Shown here: piece by piece, positions 1-13,000 of the stretch
Layout of the letters: each line of letters begins with the position of its first letter
Position numbering within the stretch: the stretch's first letter is position 1
Assembly: GCF_002999335.1 (NCBI RefSeq)
Contig: NW_020312314.1
Span: 62,001 to 126,000 of the forward strand
Direction: 5' to 3'
Source: Cyclospora cayetanensis
Taxonomy: Eukaryota; Apicomplexa; Conoidasida; Eucoccidiorida; Eimeriidae
Length of the DNA: 64,000 bases
The notes under the pieces: model-generated
The model's input: the letters and a program-made list of their open reading frames with translations, nothing else
What the model was told of the DNA's origin: nothing
Database searches by the model: none
Program-made: the position numbers and the translations under genes

Positions 1-3000
1 GAAGGTATACGCATACGCAGGAAGGCGGAAGTAGGTAGCATGATGGGAAGTACAAACAGTTCCGCCAGGGATGCGCATCTACACCCAATTCTGAATGGCT
101 TCATGAAACGATGGAGGGCAAGAAGACAGCACATTCGTGACCTTGCGACCACTGCTGGTAAATTACATGCAAAAGGCTAATTGTGGAGAAGGCGAATCAG
201 TGTATCTACGCGGAAGATATCCATACGCACGCAAGCAGACTGGAATCTCTGCAGGTACGTTATGTGTGCCTCTATACAGACGCTATCGCATGTCATTCGT
301 TAAAGTTGTCGATGAATATACACACATACATATATATATGTACATATGGGCATACGTAGCAGCATGCATGCGCTCTGGCAAAACGATTCATCGTGTGCTT
401 ACTGGACCCTTGATCCATCCCCTCCAGTGCGAGATATCGCCATTCCACTTCTCAGCGAATACCTCTTGTTCGTCCTCGTTAGCCTTCCCGTCCCGCTCCT
501 GTTGTAGCCCAAGCAGTTCCTATGCCACAAACCAAAATATTTGCTCCTCCAACAAAGCTATGGGGTGGGTGGCTTTCGAGAGGCCTACGGCACGAGATGC
601 CTTGAAAGCCCCTGCTGACTATGCATGGCTCTAACTCTTCATATCTTTTGCTCCTCCTCTTTCCTGTGCCGCGTCTGCCCTCCTCTGATTCCCTCGCTTT
701 CCACCTATTTGCCTGGGGCTGGACTGCGGCAGGCTACTCTGCTCGCTGAATGACTGGACGGTCCAAGGGGACGAACACGAAAGCTGCTGATTGATACCCG
801 CGCGAGCAGCATCAATCTGCACTCTTATGAGGGGCATGAAATGCAGCACAGCAGCACGCCTCATTACCTTTTCCAGCCTCGCGTGTTCCCGAGGCCTCGC
901 CATCGTTCTTCTGCAGGCAAATTAAGGGCTTGGAGAGCGGGGGTGGGGTCTCCGCGCGCGCAGACGGCGGAGGCTGTCAGACTTGTTTGGAGCAAACCGG
1001 CAAACCACCAGACACAGCAAAGAAGAGGGATCACGGCAAGGAAGCACGCAACCAACGCGTCGGAGGGTCTATGTTACGTAGTGGCGCAGTCTTCATGGAG
1101 AGACAAGCGAGTTAAACAAAAAAGAACAAGAGAAAATGGGTGTTTCGCATTTTTGAATCGCGTTTGCTCCATGACACGAACAACCCAAGAACGGCTGCTG
1201 CGCGGCTCGCGGGGGCTCGCCCTCGGCGTCTGCCCCGCGAGCCCAACATTAATTTGCTCAAGGATTTATTTGCTTCATTTAATTCATGCACAGGACTTGA
1301 CTGAAAGCAGGGAGTCAAATATTTATAAGCTTGGACCAACCGATATATTTGCGTACCCGTTTCCCTCCTCGCCTACGAGCAAGCGGGAAACCGCGGACTT
1401 CAATGGCACAGGAGAGCCGTTGCGTCGCCTTGAAACTCTTCGCACAACTTTCCGAAAGCTTAGAGTTCGCACCAGTCAAAGATAAAATACCGCGGCGAAA
1501 CACATTACACTCCGGTGCAACTGTGCAAGACACTTGCAGCACTTAATACATAGCGACCTAGGAAGCTACAACTGAAACGACACCCCCGCGTCATCGTTGC
1601 ACTAGCTTACACGGCTGCAGCTGAACAGGGCTTGGTGAGCAGAGCGAACTCTACCTTTTCTGCCGCCAACATTTGTTGCACCACAAGCGTCTTCCTTACA
1701 CATGCGGCTGTGCGCCAGGGCGGATGCCTCAGGCTGTAGGGGGAAGCATTCGCATTAGGGTAATAATATTCAGCAAACAATATTCAGCGAGCAACAGATT
1801 GGGTAGCTCTCTCTGCTTTCGCGAATATTCCTGTGGCGAGCTACACAAACACACTTCCACTACACGAGTTATATTCAAATGGACACTAATGAAGATTTCA
1901 CTATTTGGTTTGTCTGTTCGTATATCTTGTTTATTACAGAGTACAGGTACTTGATGTAACAAGTTTCAACTGTGTGTGCCTGTGCGCTGGAAACCGTAGC
2001 TGTAAATGCTCTGGAGTCTCTGGGGGGTACAGCTACGCTGAACTTGATTGTCCCTCTCGCCTCATGCCGAGGACTCTCAGGGGCGCGGGCAAAGGGGATG
2101 CTGCACTGTTTTTAAAATGCTCATGATAACTTTTATGTATCGACTCTGCAGTGCATTTTCTGCTTACTGAGTCCTGCAGATAGGCTTTCTACTACACATA
2201 CTCCTCCATGGGTTAGGAAACAGAATATTACGCAGAGTCATACACCGTGCCCCCATGAAAGCTACAGACCCTTCACTGGACGACACTGTGTCTTCTCTTT
2301 CCTGATACCCTAAAGGTCCAATGTTCAGAGTTTTAAAAAGGTACATTTCAGTACTACATACCAGCATGCAAATTTCATTATTTACGAAGTAAGTCACAAG
2401 TACCATATCCACACTAAATTTAAAAATAGATAGTGTCTCTTCCTAGGAGTTCTCTGTTGTTCTTGCGGGCTCCGTAGAGAAGTGCTGAAGGGGGGGAAAA
2501 GCCAGGTGGGATGCGCGCAGTTTTGTCGTCCGTGCACCCATTGCTGTTGCACATAGCAGCCTAGCGTACCGGCGCATAGCCTTAATTCATGTATCATGGA
2601 GCCAACTATGTTCGAATAGGATGTACACATAGCAGCACCACCAGAACAAAGCTTAACAGTTGCATAAATTAGTTCGAGTTTACTCGCGCAATTTCATGGA
2701 AGTTGATGAGAGCTGCAGCGGGGTAAGCCACATTTCGGCATTATCAAGTGCACTAGCTATAAACAGCTTTTCCCATCCTATGCTTACTATGCACCCGCTA
2801 GTTCCAGTATGCACATGACCTACCTTTCAAACAGGATATGCAATGAGGTGTTGCCTCGTTCAAAAGAATGACTGCCCTTGTCACTTTCCTTCGCTGTCAG
2901 TGCACAGCAACTGACACGTTGTTACAGATCTTTAAAGGCTAAACCCGCGTGCCTTGTACCGACCTGGAACGATGCACCACAAGGAGAGAGACAGCGCTCC

Positions 3001-4829
3001 CTTGCCTCCTGCTTGCTCCAACCTAATTCTTTCCTGATCAGTAGGAGATTCCTGGTTCACTCTTGTTAAGGTGGGCCGAGGCCTTCTAGGCACCACAGCT
3101 AGCTCATGCGCTTTTATGGCGTGCGCTGCAAGTGTGGACCTAATTGCATTTAGTTCGAAAAACCTGGTTCTTCCTGTTCGCTGCATCCCCAAAACGCGAT
3201 ATCTTTTGTAGCTGAAGGCGTAATGCAGACACCTGGGTAGCAAGAAGTGGGTCACTACTGCAAGCACTAAGGGAAGCCGACTTTTCATTTTGCCCCAACC
3301 AGCCTACTCTGCCACCGTAGCGCTCCGTCTAAGGTCTTTGTAAGGAACCGCTTAAATGCAGACTCAGAACAAACCCAATACAGGGTTGTCGTAAATCTTT
3401 CAGTAAAACTCTCACGTTTCGCTTCACGGACATGCCTTAAAAAGTTTCTGGCATGAAGGGAGAGGGAGATCTAGCGTGTGCGTGGCTGCACTGCATAAGT
3501 GTTCCGAGGATTCCAGCTACTTGCATATAGCATCTAGCGCAGAGGCACACAACATTGATCCTTACGCTAGCAAACTGCAATGAATGAGATATGCGAACAG
3601 TCAAACTACGTAGTCAATTTATCATTTCTTTATTACACATAACCAATATGGTGGCCGTTTAGCTGCAACTTAGCCCAATAGGGCCAGTGTCCTTCCGTAA
3701 ATGCTCCTGTGTGCTTGTGGGCAATTAAGGCATCCCCTTAGCCTCATCCCACTACCTTTTCTTTGTGTTTATGAGTCGCATGTCTCAGAAATTTTGCTGT
3801 TTTGCTAGACTCCTGAGCAGGAGCTTCCGAGCTGAGGGGAAGAAGCGGCAGTATATCGGCTATACACTGTCTCCGTGGCGATATTACCCTCACGTAAGAA
3901 CTTTCTACCAATCTAGCAATTTGTAACAAACAATTTGTGAAGGATTCACGACTCGGCGCTTTTGTTTGTATATACTGTTAAGCGCACAGTAATGTTTGTT
4001 CGATACAAAAAGGCACAGCGGTATGTGCGTGTGAGCTCGATGCTACGTGCAATAGCTGTAAACTCTCGGTGTTCAAGAAGGGTAGCTATGTGCACCGTAG
4101 TGTATCATGTGAGGAATTTCAAGTGGCGCGGGTCAGAGAAAGAGCGCTTCAGAACTTTTCATTGGATTTGGATTAACTCCGCGGGGGTTCGATTCCTCCG
4201 TACGAAGAATTTAGATGGAGCGTTAGTTACCTCATGGTTGACTGCAGCTGGTCTCCGCTCATCCATGTACTGCAAGTACAAAAGTCTGCCATATTTTCCC
4301 ACAACAGCTCACCGGTTTCAAGCAAGTTCTCTCGGCAATTCAATCACTTGGGAATTAATGGCATCATGCTAAGAGAAAAAATCCCTCTGACGACGGAAGC
4401 ACACGGTGCGAAAACCCCTGCTGCGGCGGCTGAGACAAAGACTGCAAGCCTATGTCAATATGTTTCCAGAGCTCGGAGAGAGGCATACGCGCCGGTCAAT
4501 AAAAAGGTAATGCATGCGTCGATGATTTACACCCACCAGCATAAAATGGTCGTAAGAATGGGTGAAAACTCGAAGATTTAATCAGCTAGTTAGAGACTTA
4601 CTTCAATCTATATCCCCCTATATGAAGAAAAACTAGTGTTTCGTGCGCCCTGTTGTTCGGAAAGAGAATAACTCCAATGGTGGCTCTATACGAAGACGAA
4701 GAAGGCCACCTGCAGGAATAGCTACAATCGACAGCTTCGTACGAACCCTGCCTAATCGGTTTATACCTCGACCCGCTCTGCGGCAAGCTTTGGGAGAATC
4801 GAGACACCTGAGGTAGGAAAACCGATGGA
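1..4829. other. gene-free repeat-poor segment
   Basis: No open reading frame here shows a recognisable domain, a splice-consistent exon chain or the codon bias of the real genes further on. The longest frame (137-634, 165 codons) is low in complexity and crosses a TA/CATA-rich microsatellite at about 319-350. Base composition is more AT-rich than in the coding blocks. It is read as intergenic DNA leading into the retroelement remnant, perhaps including its decayed 5' portion. Small non-coding RNAs cannot be excluded by eye. Confidence 0.6.
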
Positions 4830-6960
4830 GCGGTATATCGAGAAATGCAAAGCTTGAATTCGCAAAAACCTTAGTTCAGACAAACAGCTGCTTTATCAAT
4901 GGTTGTTTTCATGTCTCCCCTCAGTGTCACGTCAGGCCGTTGCAGGGAAGGCAGCGACTCAGCTATTAACCACTGATTGAGCCGTGGATCTTGCGCAAAT
5001 GATGGACTCCCTGAGGCTTCAGGAGAATAGATGTGCAACGCCAGCACCTTTGCATGGAAAGAGGCAGCCATATCGGCATTCAGAGCCTATGGATGATAAG
5101 GATGTGCCAACCGGCCCTCAGTTGCAGTGTAAGATGAACGAGAAAAGAAAGCCACAGAGGACTGGCACCCCTAAGAGAATCCAGGCAGCTTCACAGTAAT
5201 GCATCTGCTCCTACTATGGGAAACAGGGTCATTTGATACAAAACCGCAAGCGTAGGCAAAGAGCCAAATATCTTGAACAACGTGCCTGGGCAAAGGGGAA
5301 AAAGCTGCTGGGCAAGCAAAGAAGGCGCATTAGAGAAGCGGAATGCTCCCACGCACGATGCCCTGTAGTGAAGTGAGCGACAAAGGATTGAGCAGTTGAA
5401 GACCCACGAAGGGTCGATTCTGCGCTGATGCAATTTCGCAAGAATGACCAAGAATTGCTAGCGTTACTCGACCCTGGATGTCACATGAATCTGTTATCTC
5501 AGTAGAAGTCCCAGAAGTGCTCGCTACCTGTTCACTAGTTAGAGCGGGGACTATGACTCAAGATTGCTGATGGGCAGCAAAGCACAAGGATCTGCAGCTA
5601 TGATGTACCACTCAGATGCCGATTCAAATCAATATTGGAGCCTCTAAACATGCCCTGTGACTCCGACAGTGGACCCGTGCACCGAGGCGTAGTCCTAGGC
5701 ATCCATAGATGACCCAAAGTAGGGCCCGCATGTTGCCACACCTGCGCGCTGTGAAGCTTAGTGATCTAAAGCGCTGGGAAAAACAACTGCTGGTCTTCTT
5801 AGCAAGGCTCAATTCATTTTTGATGATCGGGATAGAGTCGGTAGCTTCACAAGGTGAGGTGAAGTGTTCATGCGGACGGCGGTGTAGCGCAGGGAGAGAA
5901 TGCAGTTTTGAGCATGTATCCCTGTCTTCCTGACTATGTGGCTGCTTTTATTTGACTAAATCGGACTGAAGTTGTTGCCGAGGAACAGTGATATCGGGCA
6001 AATATCAAGGAAGAATTCATGGATCTGGTAATAATGGCGAGCTGCCAGCAGGCAGTCCACCTGCTGGTCTTCCAGCGCATCGCATTATGCTAATCCCCCA
6101 ATCAGTCGCAAGCTGCGTTCTGCGGTATCAAAAACCTCCACAGCATGGACAGGAGACTGATGGCAGGCGAATGAATTGTTGGAAGAAGGCAATTTACAAT
6201 AGCTGACAGACACTGTTGAGCATTACCCGATTTCGGTGCGCAAAAAGGACAGAATGTCGCTTGTGAGCGTTAACCATCAGCCCCAAAACAAAATCACCGT
6301 AAATGAGAACTTTCCGCTATCGCGGACTCGCGAGTTGCTTGATAGACTACAAGGGTCAATCGTCTACTGGGCATTCGTTTCACATACGTCTTCTTACAGA
6401 TTCTCATCTAAACAGAAGGCAGGCACAAAAAACGTTCTGCAGGCAGACTCGGGTGTACCCCTGGTCCTCTTGATACCTCAGCTGAGCTGAACTGGCTAGG
6501 TAGTTGGGATTTCAATGCGCCTAACAGGGAGAGGTGGATGGCTGTCTGCATGGACACATCTTTTTCTTCACCTGAATGTTCACAAGCTTCTACGGAGTGC
6601 GCTTCAGCTGTTTTTAAAGTCAAGCAGTGGTGTATGCAGGCATCTAACTTTTGGGTTTGGCTTAAAGCAACTGACTTTTCGGGATTCTGTATTTTGGCTA
6701 CGGAAATTAAGCCAAATCAGCCTAAAACCGGAGCAATATAGACGTGGTCCTTAGCTTTGCGAACCCGCAATGGCTTCGCGAAGTTCTATGAGCTTGCATC
6801 TTATTACCAGATCGCTGACCTTTGCACTCATTTACTTGAAAGCGCACAGTACGCGACCTGGACAGACGAGGCTGGTCTGGCAAGGTTCACACAGTTTAGC
6901 GCTTCAAGAAAAGGCTACCAGCCCATCGCAGCAGTTGTGCTGGTTTGGGCCCTCTTTAAT
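4830..6960 (+). mobile_element. degenerate Ty3/gypsy LTR retrotransposon, copy 1
   Basis: Several pol landmarks are present in the right order on the + strand but in different frames and broken by stops. A gag zinc knuckle at 5206-5247 reads CSYYGKQGHLIQNR, where the second and last Cys of a CCHC box have become Tyr and Arg. A retropepsin-like LLDPGCHMNLLS stretch lies at about 5455-5500. Reverse-transcriptase N-terminal text (ELPAGSPPAGLPAHRI, about 6040-6090) is followed by KKAIYNS near 6185-6204 and NKITVNENFPLSRTRELL near 6290-6345, the usual gypsy order ahead of the palm. The RT-RNase H connection FAKFYELASYYQI and ATWTDEAGLARF is at about 6775-6895. An autonomous element would have one or two uninterrupted frames, so this copy is dead. 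Eimeria is known to carry gypsy/chromovirus-like elements; assignment to that clade is inference. Confidence 0.85.
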
Positions 6961-8800
6961 TGTTGACGTGTGTATGCATCTTTGTTCCCTCCACATTTCC
7001 TTTAGAAACAACACTTCTCAACAAAAAAACGCATATGTTGCCTGTGGAGTAGTCCCCTCGGGTTTTTCTTTACGGGCTAATTCCCACATCTTTTTTTCTC
7101 TTTTGCCCTGTTTTCGTGTTTTTGCCCGTTTTGGGAGTGGCGAAAAGACGTAATTCTTCTCTCTTACGCCTATTTCTTCTGGATGGGCAGGTTCGGGCCA
7201 CGAGGGCTTATGTTTTAATCTAGCAAGGGATGATGTAGCCGGCGAGGCCACGTTTAGGCGCTTTCTCTTACACTAGCTATTATCATATTGAAGGAGTGGT
7301 AAAGAGCTGGCTGCTTAGTTGTCTGGTTGTAGATCTTGCTTTTTGCACAGTACTGCTAGCTGCATTAACGAGAGGGCCATGTCGTGTAGCTGAGCGCTAC
7401 AGGCGATGTGCATTCAGCTGTGAGTGTTTCATGCTTGCAGGCTGAAACTACGCTTACCATAGCCATCGCTCAACCTTCATGTCGGGGGCTTTGAGGGGTG
7501 GAGTGACGGGAAGATGTAAGTTCTCTTTAGAATCACTCAGTGTCCTTCAAATCAGTTTGCATTGTGTCCGGAATAGAATGTCTGCATGCGAAGTCCATAT
7601 ATGGAGCGTTAGAGCGTAGACACGACACTTCTTGTTAACGTAGTGAGCTACCTCTCTTCGATAAACAAGATGTACGAAACACCGAAACCAATAGCCTACC
7701 CTTTACTCATTCTTCGATAAATATAAGTGGTGTAGTAGAAAGAATGAACTTATCATCCCCTCCGTAATTCAAGCACACTATCTCGTGCTCCGTAGCTGAC
7801 TTTCGAGAACAGATGGGTGCTATCGCCCCTCTCGCCACTTCATAAACATGCAAAAACACAACAAAAGCAGGGTGAAAGATAAGACAGATGTGCGCATCAA
7901 TTGGTGAAGGAAAATCGGAGGGGACTAGGCTACAGGTAGCACTTGTTTTTTTTCAGCTGAGAAGCTGTTGCTTTGAGAGTGAATGATTACACCAGACCTA
8001 TTTGGTGCTTCTTGATTGGGCATGCTTTTTGAAATGAGCTAACTCCAATTTTCGCCAATCGAGAATGCAAAGTGCCACATCAAAAACTCACATATTCAGT
8101 AGCTCTCAGAAATGTTCTACTACACTGGTTAGATGCAAATAAGCATGGCTGTTGGGCCACGAAAATGCACTGCGGCTCACACACAACGTGGCCAAACACA
8201 CATCGTTTATTGCTACTACCGCTATGCTGAATTCGACAGTAAAATCTTTACACCCGATAAAGAAACACCGAAATAGATATCTGTGTTATCATCCCCTTTG
8301 GAAACAAACACTTTTAACGAAAAAAGTGCAAGTGTTGCTGAACTTGGCAGCGGAAGTATGCCATAGAATACCAATGCACTTCTTACTCAAAAACAGAGAG
8401 AGCAACAGAAGGTCTTATGCCTTGTTTTTCATATTGCTAAATAAGAACACCACACATTGCTCTTGTTAAGGAAAGTACAAAGGATTTATACATTCTGTTA
8501 CTTGTTGCCGTGCTAGTGCATGCACTTGATCGGCTGTCAGCCCCATCGTTCGTTCCTGCGAATTCTATTTTCCGTCCCCTTTCTTCTGCTGCATTCCAAA
8601 AGAAAAGATATTGGACGACTTCATTGTAGTTGCCGTTCGAGGTGATTCGCGGTGTGAAGAGAGGGGCTTCTCGCGAGATCCTCGCCTATGTCGTTCACCG
8701 CCGTCTGTGTGCTGTACTGTCCGCCAGCGTTTGCGTGAACCCGTCTCTTTCTCTGCTCTCGAGGCAAAAATCTGTCGCTCCTCTCGTTTATCCTCGGACA
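6961..8800. other. intergenic region upstream of the QCR7-like gene
   Basis: About 1.8 kb without a supportable gene. Short frames such as 8152-8469 are AT-rich and show no domain. The final 250 bases become GC- and pyrimidine-richer and probably hold the 5' untranslated region and promoter of the bc1 subunit gene that starts at 8801. No TATA box or other defined site can be assigned. Confidence 0.55.
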
Positions 8801-10318
8801 ATGGCGGCATTTCACAGAGAAGTGGCGAAGTACTTCGCCAAATACGCCGCCTCGACTCCAGGCAGCACCAGCACGAGCCTCATGGCATTTACTCCGGCAG
8901 CACCGGCTCCTTCTCGCTTTAGGACCGCCTTGGGAGAAGTTTTCTCTCCCATTTGGTTTAGATTCTTCAGAGGACCGCTCGACAGGTGGAACCAGGCCGC
9001 CATCGGCAAGTACTTACGAGAACAAGGTGCGGGCAGTTTAGGTTGTAGAACGAATAAATGCAGAAGTTGCTGGTGCCTTTAGTTGGACTGAGAGTATTTG
9101 CCAGTAGAAGCAATGAAAAAGCGCATGCACACTATAGGGGGTTCGGGAAGAATCAATCAAGGGAGCTGACCGCGTCCGCGCATGTTTCTCGAGTGCTGCT
9201 GGCCTATTCAGATCGTGGGCTCTGTTTGCGCGCCAGCTCGCGAGTTGCAAAGCATGCGTAAAGCTTAGTATAACGATGTTATGTGCATGTCTCAATTTCG
9301 TGTTCATTGTTTCCCATTCTTCGACCCCTGCCACGCTCGCTTTCATCCAAGTTCGCACTCTTTCGTCCGCAAACAATTTATGCAGCTTGCTCACCCCTCT
9401 CTCCAGCCAAAACGGCTCGTAATGTCTACGTGATGTCAGTTTCGCCTAAGTAGTGCCAATTCTCGCTGGGCGGAAACCTCCTTCAACTTTTCCGTGTTCA
9501 GGGCTCATGTACGACGACTTGTACTCTGACAAGGAACCCGTGATTGAGAGGGCTTTGGAGCTCTTACCCGAAGATATTGCCACTGCAAGGTACAGGAGAA
9601 TCATGCGAGCCACTCATCTGAACCATATCCGGCTGTACCTCCCACCGCACGGTAAGATGCAACAACACACACGGGAGAGGAGCAGGCGGCGGGGGACAGC
9701 AGCGGAGGGGCTGCACACGGCTGACGTGTTTGCAGCGAACAACTCAAGAAAGTCTCGTTTCTCAGGAAGCAAAACTTGCATGTGTGCATCTGTGCGTACT
9801 TAACAACCAAGGGAATGGCGCTCACCCCCGTCAGTGCCAGTGTCTCCTCATTCAAACATGCGTTTTTTCGCAGAACAGAACTATGATCCCTTCATTCCCT
9901 ACTTAGCGCCGTATGTCGAGGAAGCCAAGTTTCAGCTGCAGGAAGAAGAAGAGCTCCTTGGTTACCATATGTGGGATAGACGGCTCTACTCCGGTGGGTT
10001 AAGGAGGAGCCTTCACTTAATGCCTTGGATACTGCGGGCAGGTGCAGGATAGTGTTCGATGTGGAAAGAGGCTGCGTGCGTGCCGCGCGTCTCGCATGCG
10101 CCTGTGCCGTAGCATCTTATAGTCGGTGCGTTGCATCTTTTACCTGCTGTGACTGTTCACTGTGTGTCTTTTGCTCAGGCGGCTGCACTGGCTTCGGCGA
10201 CTTTGAGCCAGGGATGCACTTTTTGGTGTCGTTTCCAAACATGTACGGCGGGGGCAGCGGGCCTCACAACAAGGCACACCTTTCTTCTCTAGCGAGAAGC
10301 ACGAGCAAGACAAAGTGA
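8801..10318 (+). CDS. cytochrome bc1 complex subunit 7 (QCR7/UQCRB family)
   Basis: Four exons fit with consistent phase: 8801-9026, 9502-9651, 9874-9993 and 10179-10318, giving 211 residues. All introns are GT-AG and phase 1. The conserved core runs from about residue 60: GPLDRW, then GLMYDDLYSDKEPVIERAL, the LLPEDIATARYRRIMRA block and a NYDPFIPYLAPYVEEAKF helix, which match the UQCRB/QCR7 pattern of a small helical matrix-side subunit of respiratory complex III. Typical fungal and animal members have 110-130 residues; this one carries an N-terminal extension of about 60 residues and a C-terminal extension with a Gly-rich NMYGGGSG segment, as coccidian members tend to. The start at 8801 is the first ATG of the open exon and gives a Met-Ala-Ala N-terminus. 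It likely works in mitochondrial ubiquinol oxidation as a structural subunit without catalytic residues of its own. Confidence 0.88.
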
Positions 10319-11242
10319 CGAGGATCTACCACGAAATACAGAACGGGAAGAAGAGAGCCGAAAGCCTGCGCGGGGTGACGATTCAGTTAGAGCTCAACAC
10401 ACAAAGCGGATGCAGAGCCGATTGTTTTTGTAGCTCCCTGCACCCGCAGCGTGGCCGCCCCAAAGGAGCCACCCAGTGGCCTCTTTTGCCTCAATACTCC
10501 TATTAAAAGCGGCTTTATGCGTTTCCCCAATAGATCAACCACTTAAAGGTTTAATGGCGTGCCTGCCTTCTTTCCACGCATGCGATTCTTCGCCGCCGGC
10601 CACTGCAATGAGATTCCCTCCTGCAGCTAGCATTTTTTCCAAAGGTCGTTCTTCTCCCCGCTTTGAGGAGAGACGAAGAAGACAGAGTGGGCCCGCAAGC
10701 AAACGCCTCTTGTTCAAACAGCACGGCTACATTACCTATCACCCACAGACATAAATAAAGATATATATATATATATATATATATAGACGCCACGCACGTC
10801 GAACTAAGTCATAACCGCAGAGACTAATTCTAGAGCCTCGCAGCCGACCTGGGCCCACACAGACACTGAGAAAAAGACGGCCAGGCCCAGCCGGCCCGAG
10901 CTGCGTCAGGAGGATGCAAGTCCGAGGTTTTTGCACACGGGGCAGTACTCTGGTGTGTATTCACTCAGCAGCTAATACCCTGTCTACACGATCCAACACC
11001 AACGCGTTCTTAAGACACGCACAAAGAGAACTGTGACTGCCGCACACAATGCAATGCAACAATTCAGTGCCCGCTGTCCACTTCGTAATGCGTTTTTCGC
11101 TTCCTCCGTAATCGCGTTGCCGTTGCATGAGCGTGAGCGGCCTCGTGCCTCCTCTGTATGTTTAGTTTAGTCGCCGTGTATATATATACCGCGTGACAAA
11201 TGAGGTGTGACGACAGTCAAGACATAAGGTGCTCGGGTGTAT
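10319..11242. other. convergent intergenic region
   Basis: This stretch lies between the 3' ends of the QCR7-like gene (+) and the acidic nuclear protein (-), so it should contain both 3' untranslated regions and their poly(A) sites. It contains a perfect TA microsatellite and otherwise no frame with a recognisable product. Confidence 0.6.
10757..10786. repeat. TA dinucleotide microsatellite
   Basis: About 14 uninterrupted TA units in the convergent 3' region between two genes. Confidence 0.9.
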
Positions 11243-13000
11243 CTACACTGCAGCTTCTTCGAGCTCCGCGAGTGCAGCTTTGGCTCTCGCTGTTCTGGAC
11301 CGTTCTGGGGCCTCGCCTTTTCTCCTTTGCTTTCTTTCCTCCGTTGCCTCATGTTTTGACTTTTCCTGCATTGTTGATTCATGCGCATCGCCGGCGCTGG
11401 TGCTCCGGCTGCTGCTGATAGGGTGCACCCGTTTCGCTTTCAAATGCGAGCTGCCCTGCTTGGGACTACACCCAAACTCTGCAGCTGCTAAGCCGTCTTC
11501 AGCGCTATTCCCTTGAGCGTATCCTTCTGCTTTGGAAACTTTGCGAACTAATACCCGTCTCGGGATCTTTTGCGCACTTGCGACATCCGTTTCTTCTGCC
11601 TCACCCTCCCCACCTTTTCGTCCACGCCCCCCTCGAGCACCCCGTCCTCTTGGCGTGGCTTGAATTGCAGCTCCTGCCTCCTCCTGGGCATGCCTGTATG
11701 CCCCTGTTTCGCGACTCCCCTCCTTTGCCGCTTCTCTGCCTCCAGCTTGGTTCTTCCTGTCGCCTCGCCACCCCCCAGAGCCCATTTCAGCCGCTCCATT
11801 CTCCTCGCTGGCAGCAACAACGGGGGCCTCTGCGTCCGCATTCACCTCCTTGGCAGCGCTCGTGGCTCCTTTGCCGCCACTTGCCTCTGCTCCTGTCTTG
11901 TCGTCTCCGCTACTGTCATCGCCCCACTCCTCGCCGTCAGTTTCTGCATTCGAGTCAGACTCCGTCTCCGAATGCCTGCTCCGCAGCCGCCTTCGCGCCG
12001 CTTCCCCATACACTGCAAGTGGTTCCCAGTCGCCGTCGCTCTCTTCGCTGCTCGACGCAAATGGATCCGTAGTGTACAGCAAGGCGCATGCACTGCCACC
12101 GCCCTTGTCCTTCTTTGCGCTGCAACTCTTGCGGCTGCCTTGAGATGCCCGCTCCTTCGTTGCATCAGGCTTCTCCTGAACCTTCTCCTTGCAAGGGGCC
12201 TTCAGCGTGCGGCAGTCCTCCTCCTTCTGCCGCTTCCGTTCCAAAGCAACTTCCAACAGCAAGTGGTATCTGAGCAGCACCCAACCAGCCACCGCGAATG
12301 CGACGCCGCATAGAGTTACGAATCACAAACGAGAAACGTGAACACGGATACATATACATATATGTATATACATACATAGCTACAAGCAGGCGCCCTACAG
12401 AGAAAATAAATGCATGCGACTACTCCCTACCTCGCCCTCCTAGTGGCCTGGCAGGGACCCACACTACGCTTATGCACCCCCTTCAAGCTTTCCTTTCCCC
12501 CTATGCCAGCGCCCGAGCAACAAGAAGCGTGACGCAAGAAGGCTGCTTGATTCACAGGAAAAGTGGTGCAAGCGAAGTGCACATATTCAGCTCCGCAATT
12601 TTAGGAAGGAGCTCAGAAATGCTCGCGTGTCATCAGACCCTCTCGCAGCTTGTGTTCTGCAAGGACTTGTCAGTTTCACGCCTCGTGTCATGCAGAAACG
12701 CGTGTAGCCGACACCGGTGACAGCACAGTGCACACACGTATACAGAGCAAAAAGGCTGATGCACAGCCTACCAGCAGCGCCTCACCTCGTTGCTCTTGAG
12801 TAACGGAGGGGCTGTGACCTTCTGCCAAAGTGCAGATCACTGATGTCTATCGCTTCCGAGTCACTACTGGATGTGTCATCGTCATCTTTGATGACAATTA
12901 TCTCCTTTTCCTTCGAGTCCGCTGAACATCCCGCCTGCTCTGGCGTTTCTGCTGTATCATCTGCAGATGTGAAGGGGCTTCGCTGAGGGCTGGCCGCCAT
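11243..13000 (-). CDS. acidic/basic low-complexity nuclear-type protein, function unknown
   Basis: Two exons on the minus strand join in phase 2: 13000-12786 and 12269-11243 (donor GTGAGG, acceptor CTCAG), giving 413 residues. The first exon has a hydrophobic-acidic patch EIIVIKDDDDTSSSDSE around residues 32-48, which fits the SUMO-interaction motif pattern of alternating Ile/Val followed by Asp/Ser. The rest is strongly charged: Ser/Glu/Asp-rich segments at about 100-150, an Arg-Gly-rich RGRGARGGRGRKGG segment near the middle that resembles an AT-hook or RGG box, and a Lys/Arg/Glu C-terminus. No folded domain is recognised. Composition suggests a nuclear chromatin- or RNA-associated protein, which is inference. 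The start at 13000 follows GC-rich leader sequence and is the only ATG opening exon 1. The ATG at 12292 inside the intron is not needed once exon 1 is joined. Confidence 0.68.

Noticed and set aside
137..634. 165-codon plus-strand frame near the window start
   Set aside because: Low complexity, crosses a TA microsatellite, no domain and no splice context.
4130..4210. tRNA-like T-arm (GGGGGTTCGATTCCTCC)
   Set aside because: The T-stem and loop look right but no 5' acceptor strand, D-arm or anticodon arm could be fitted in the 75 bases before it.
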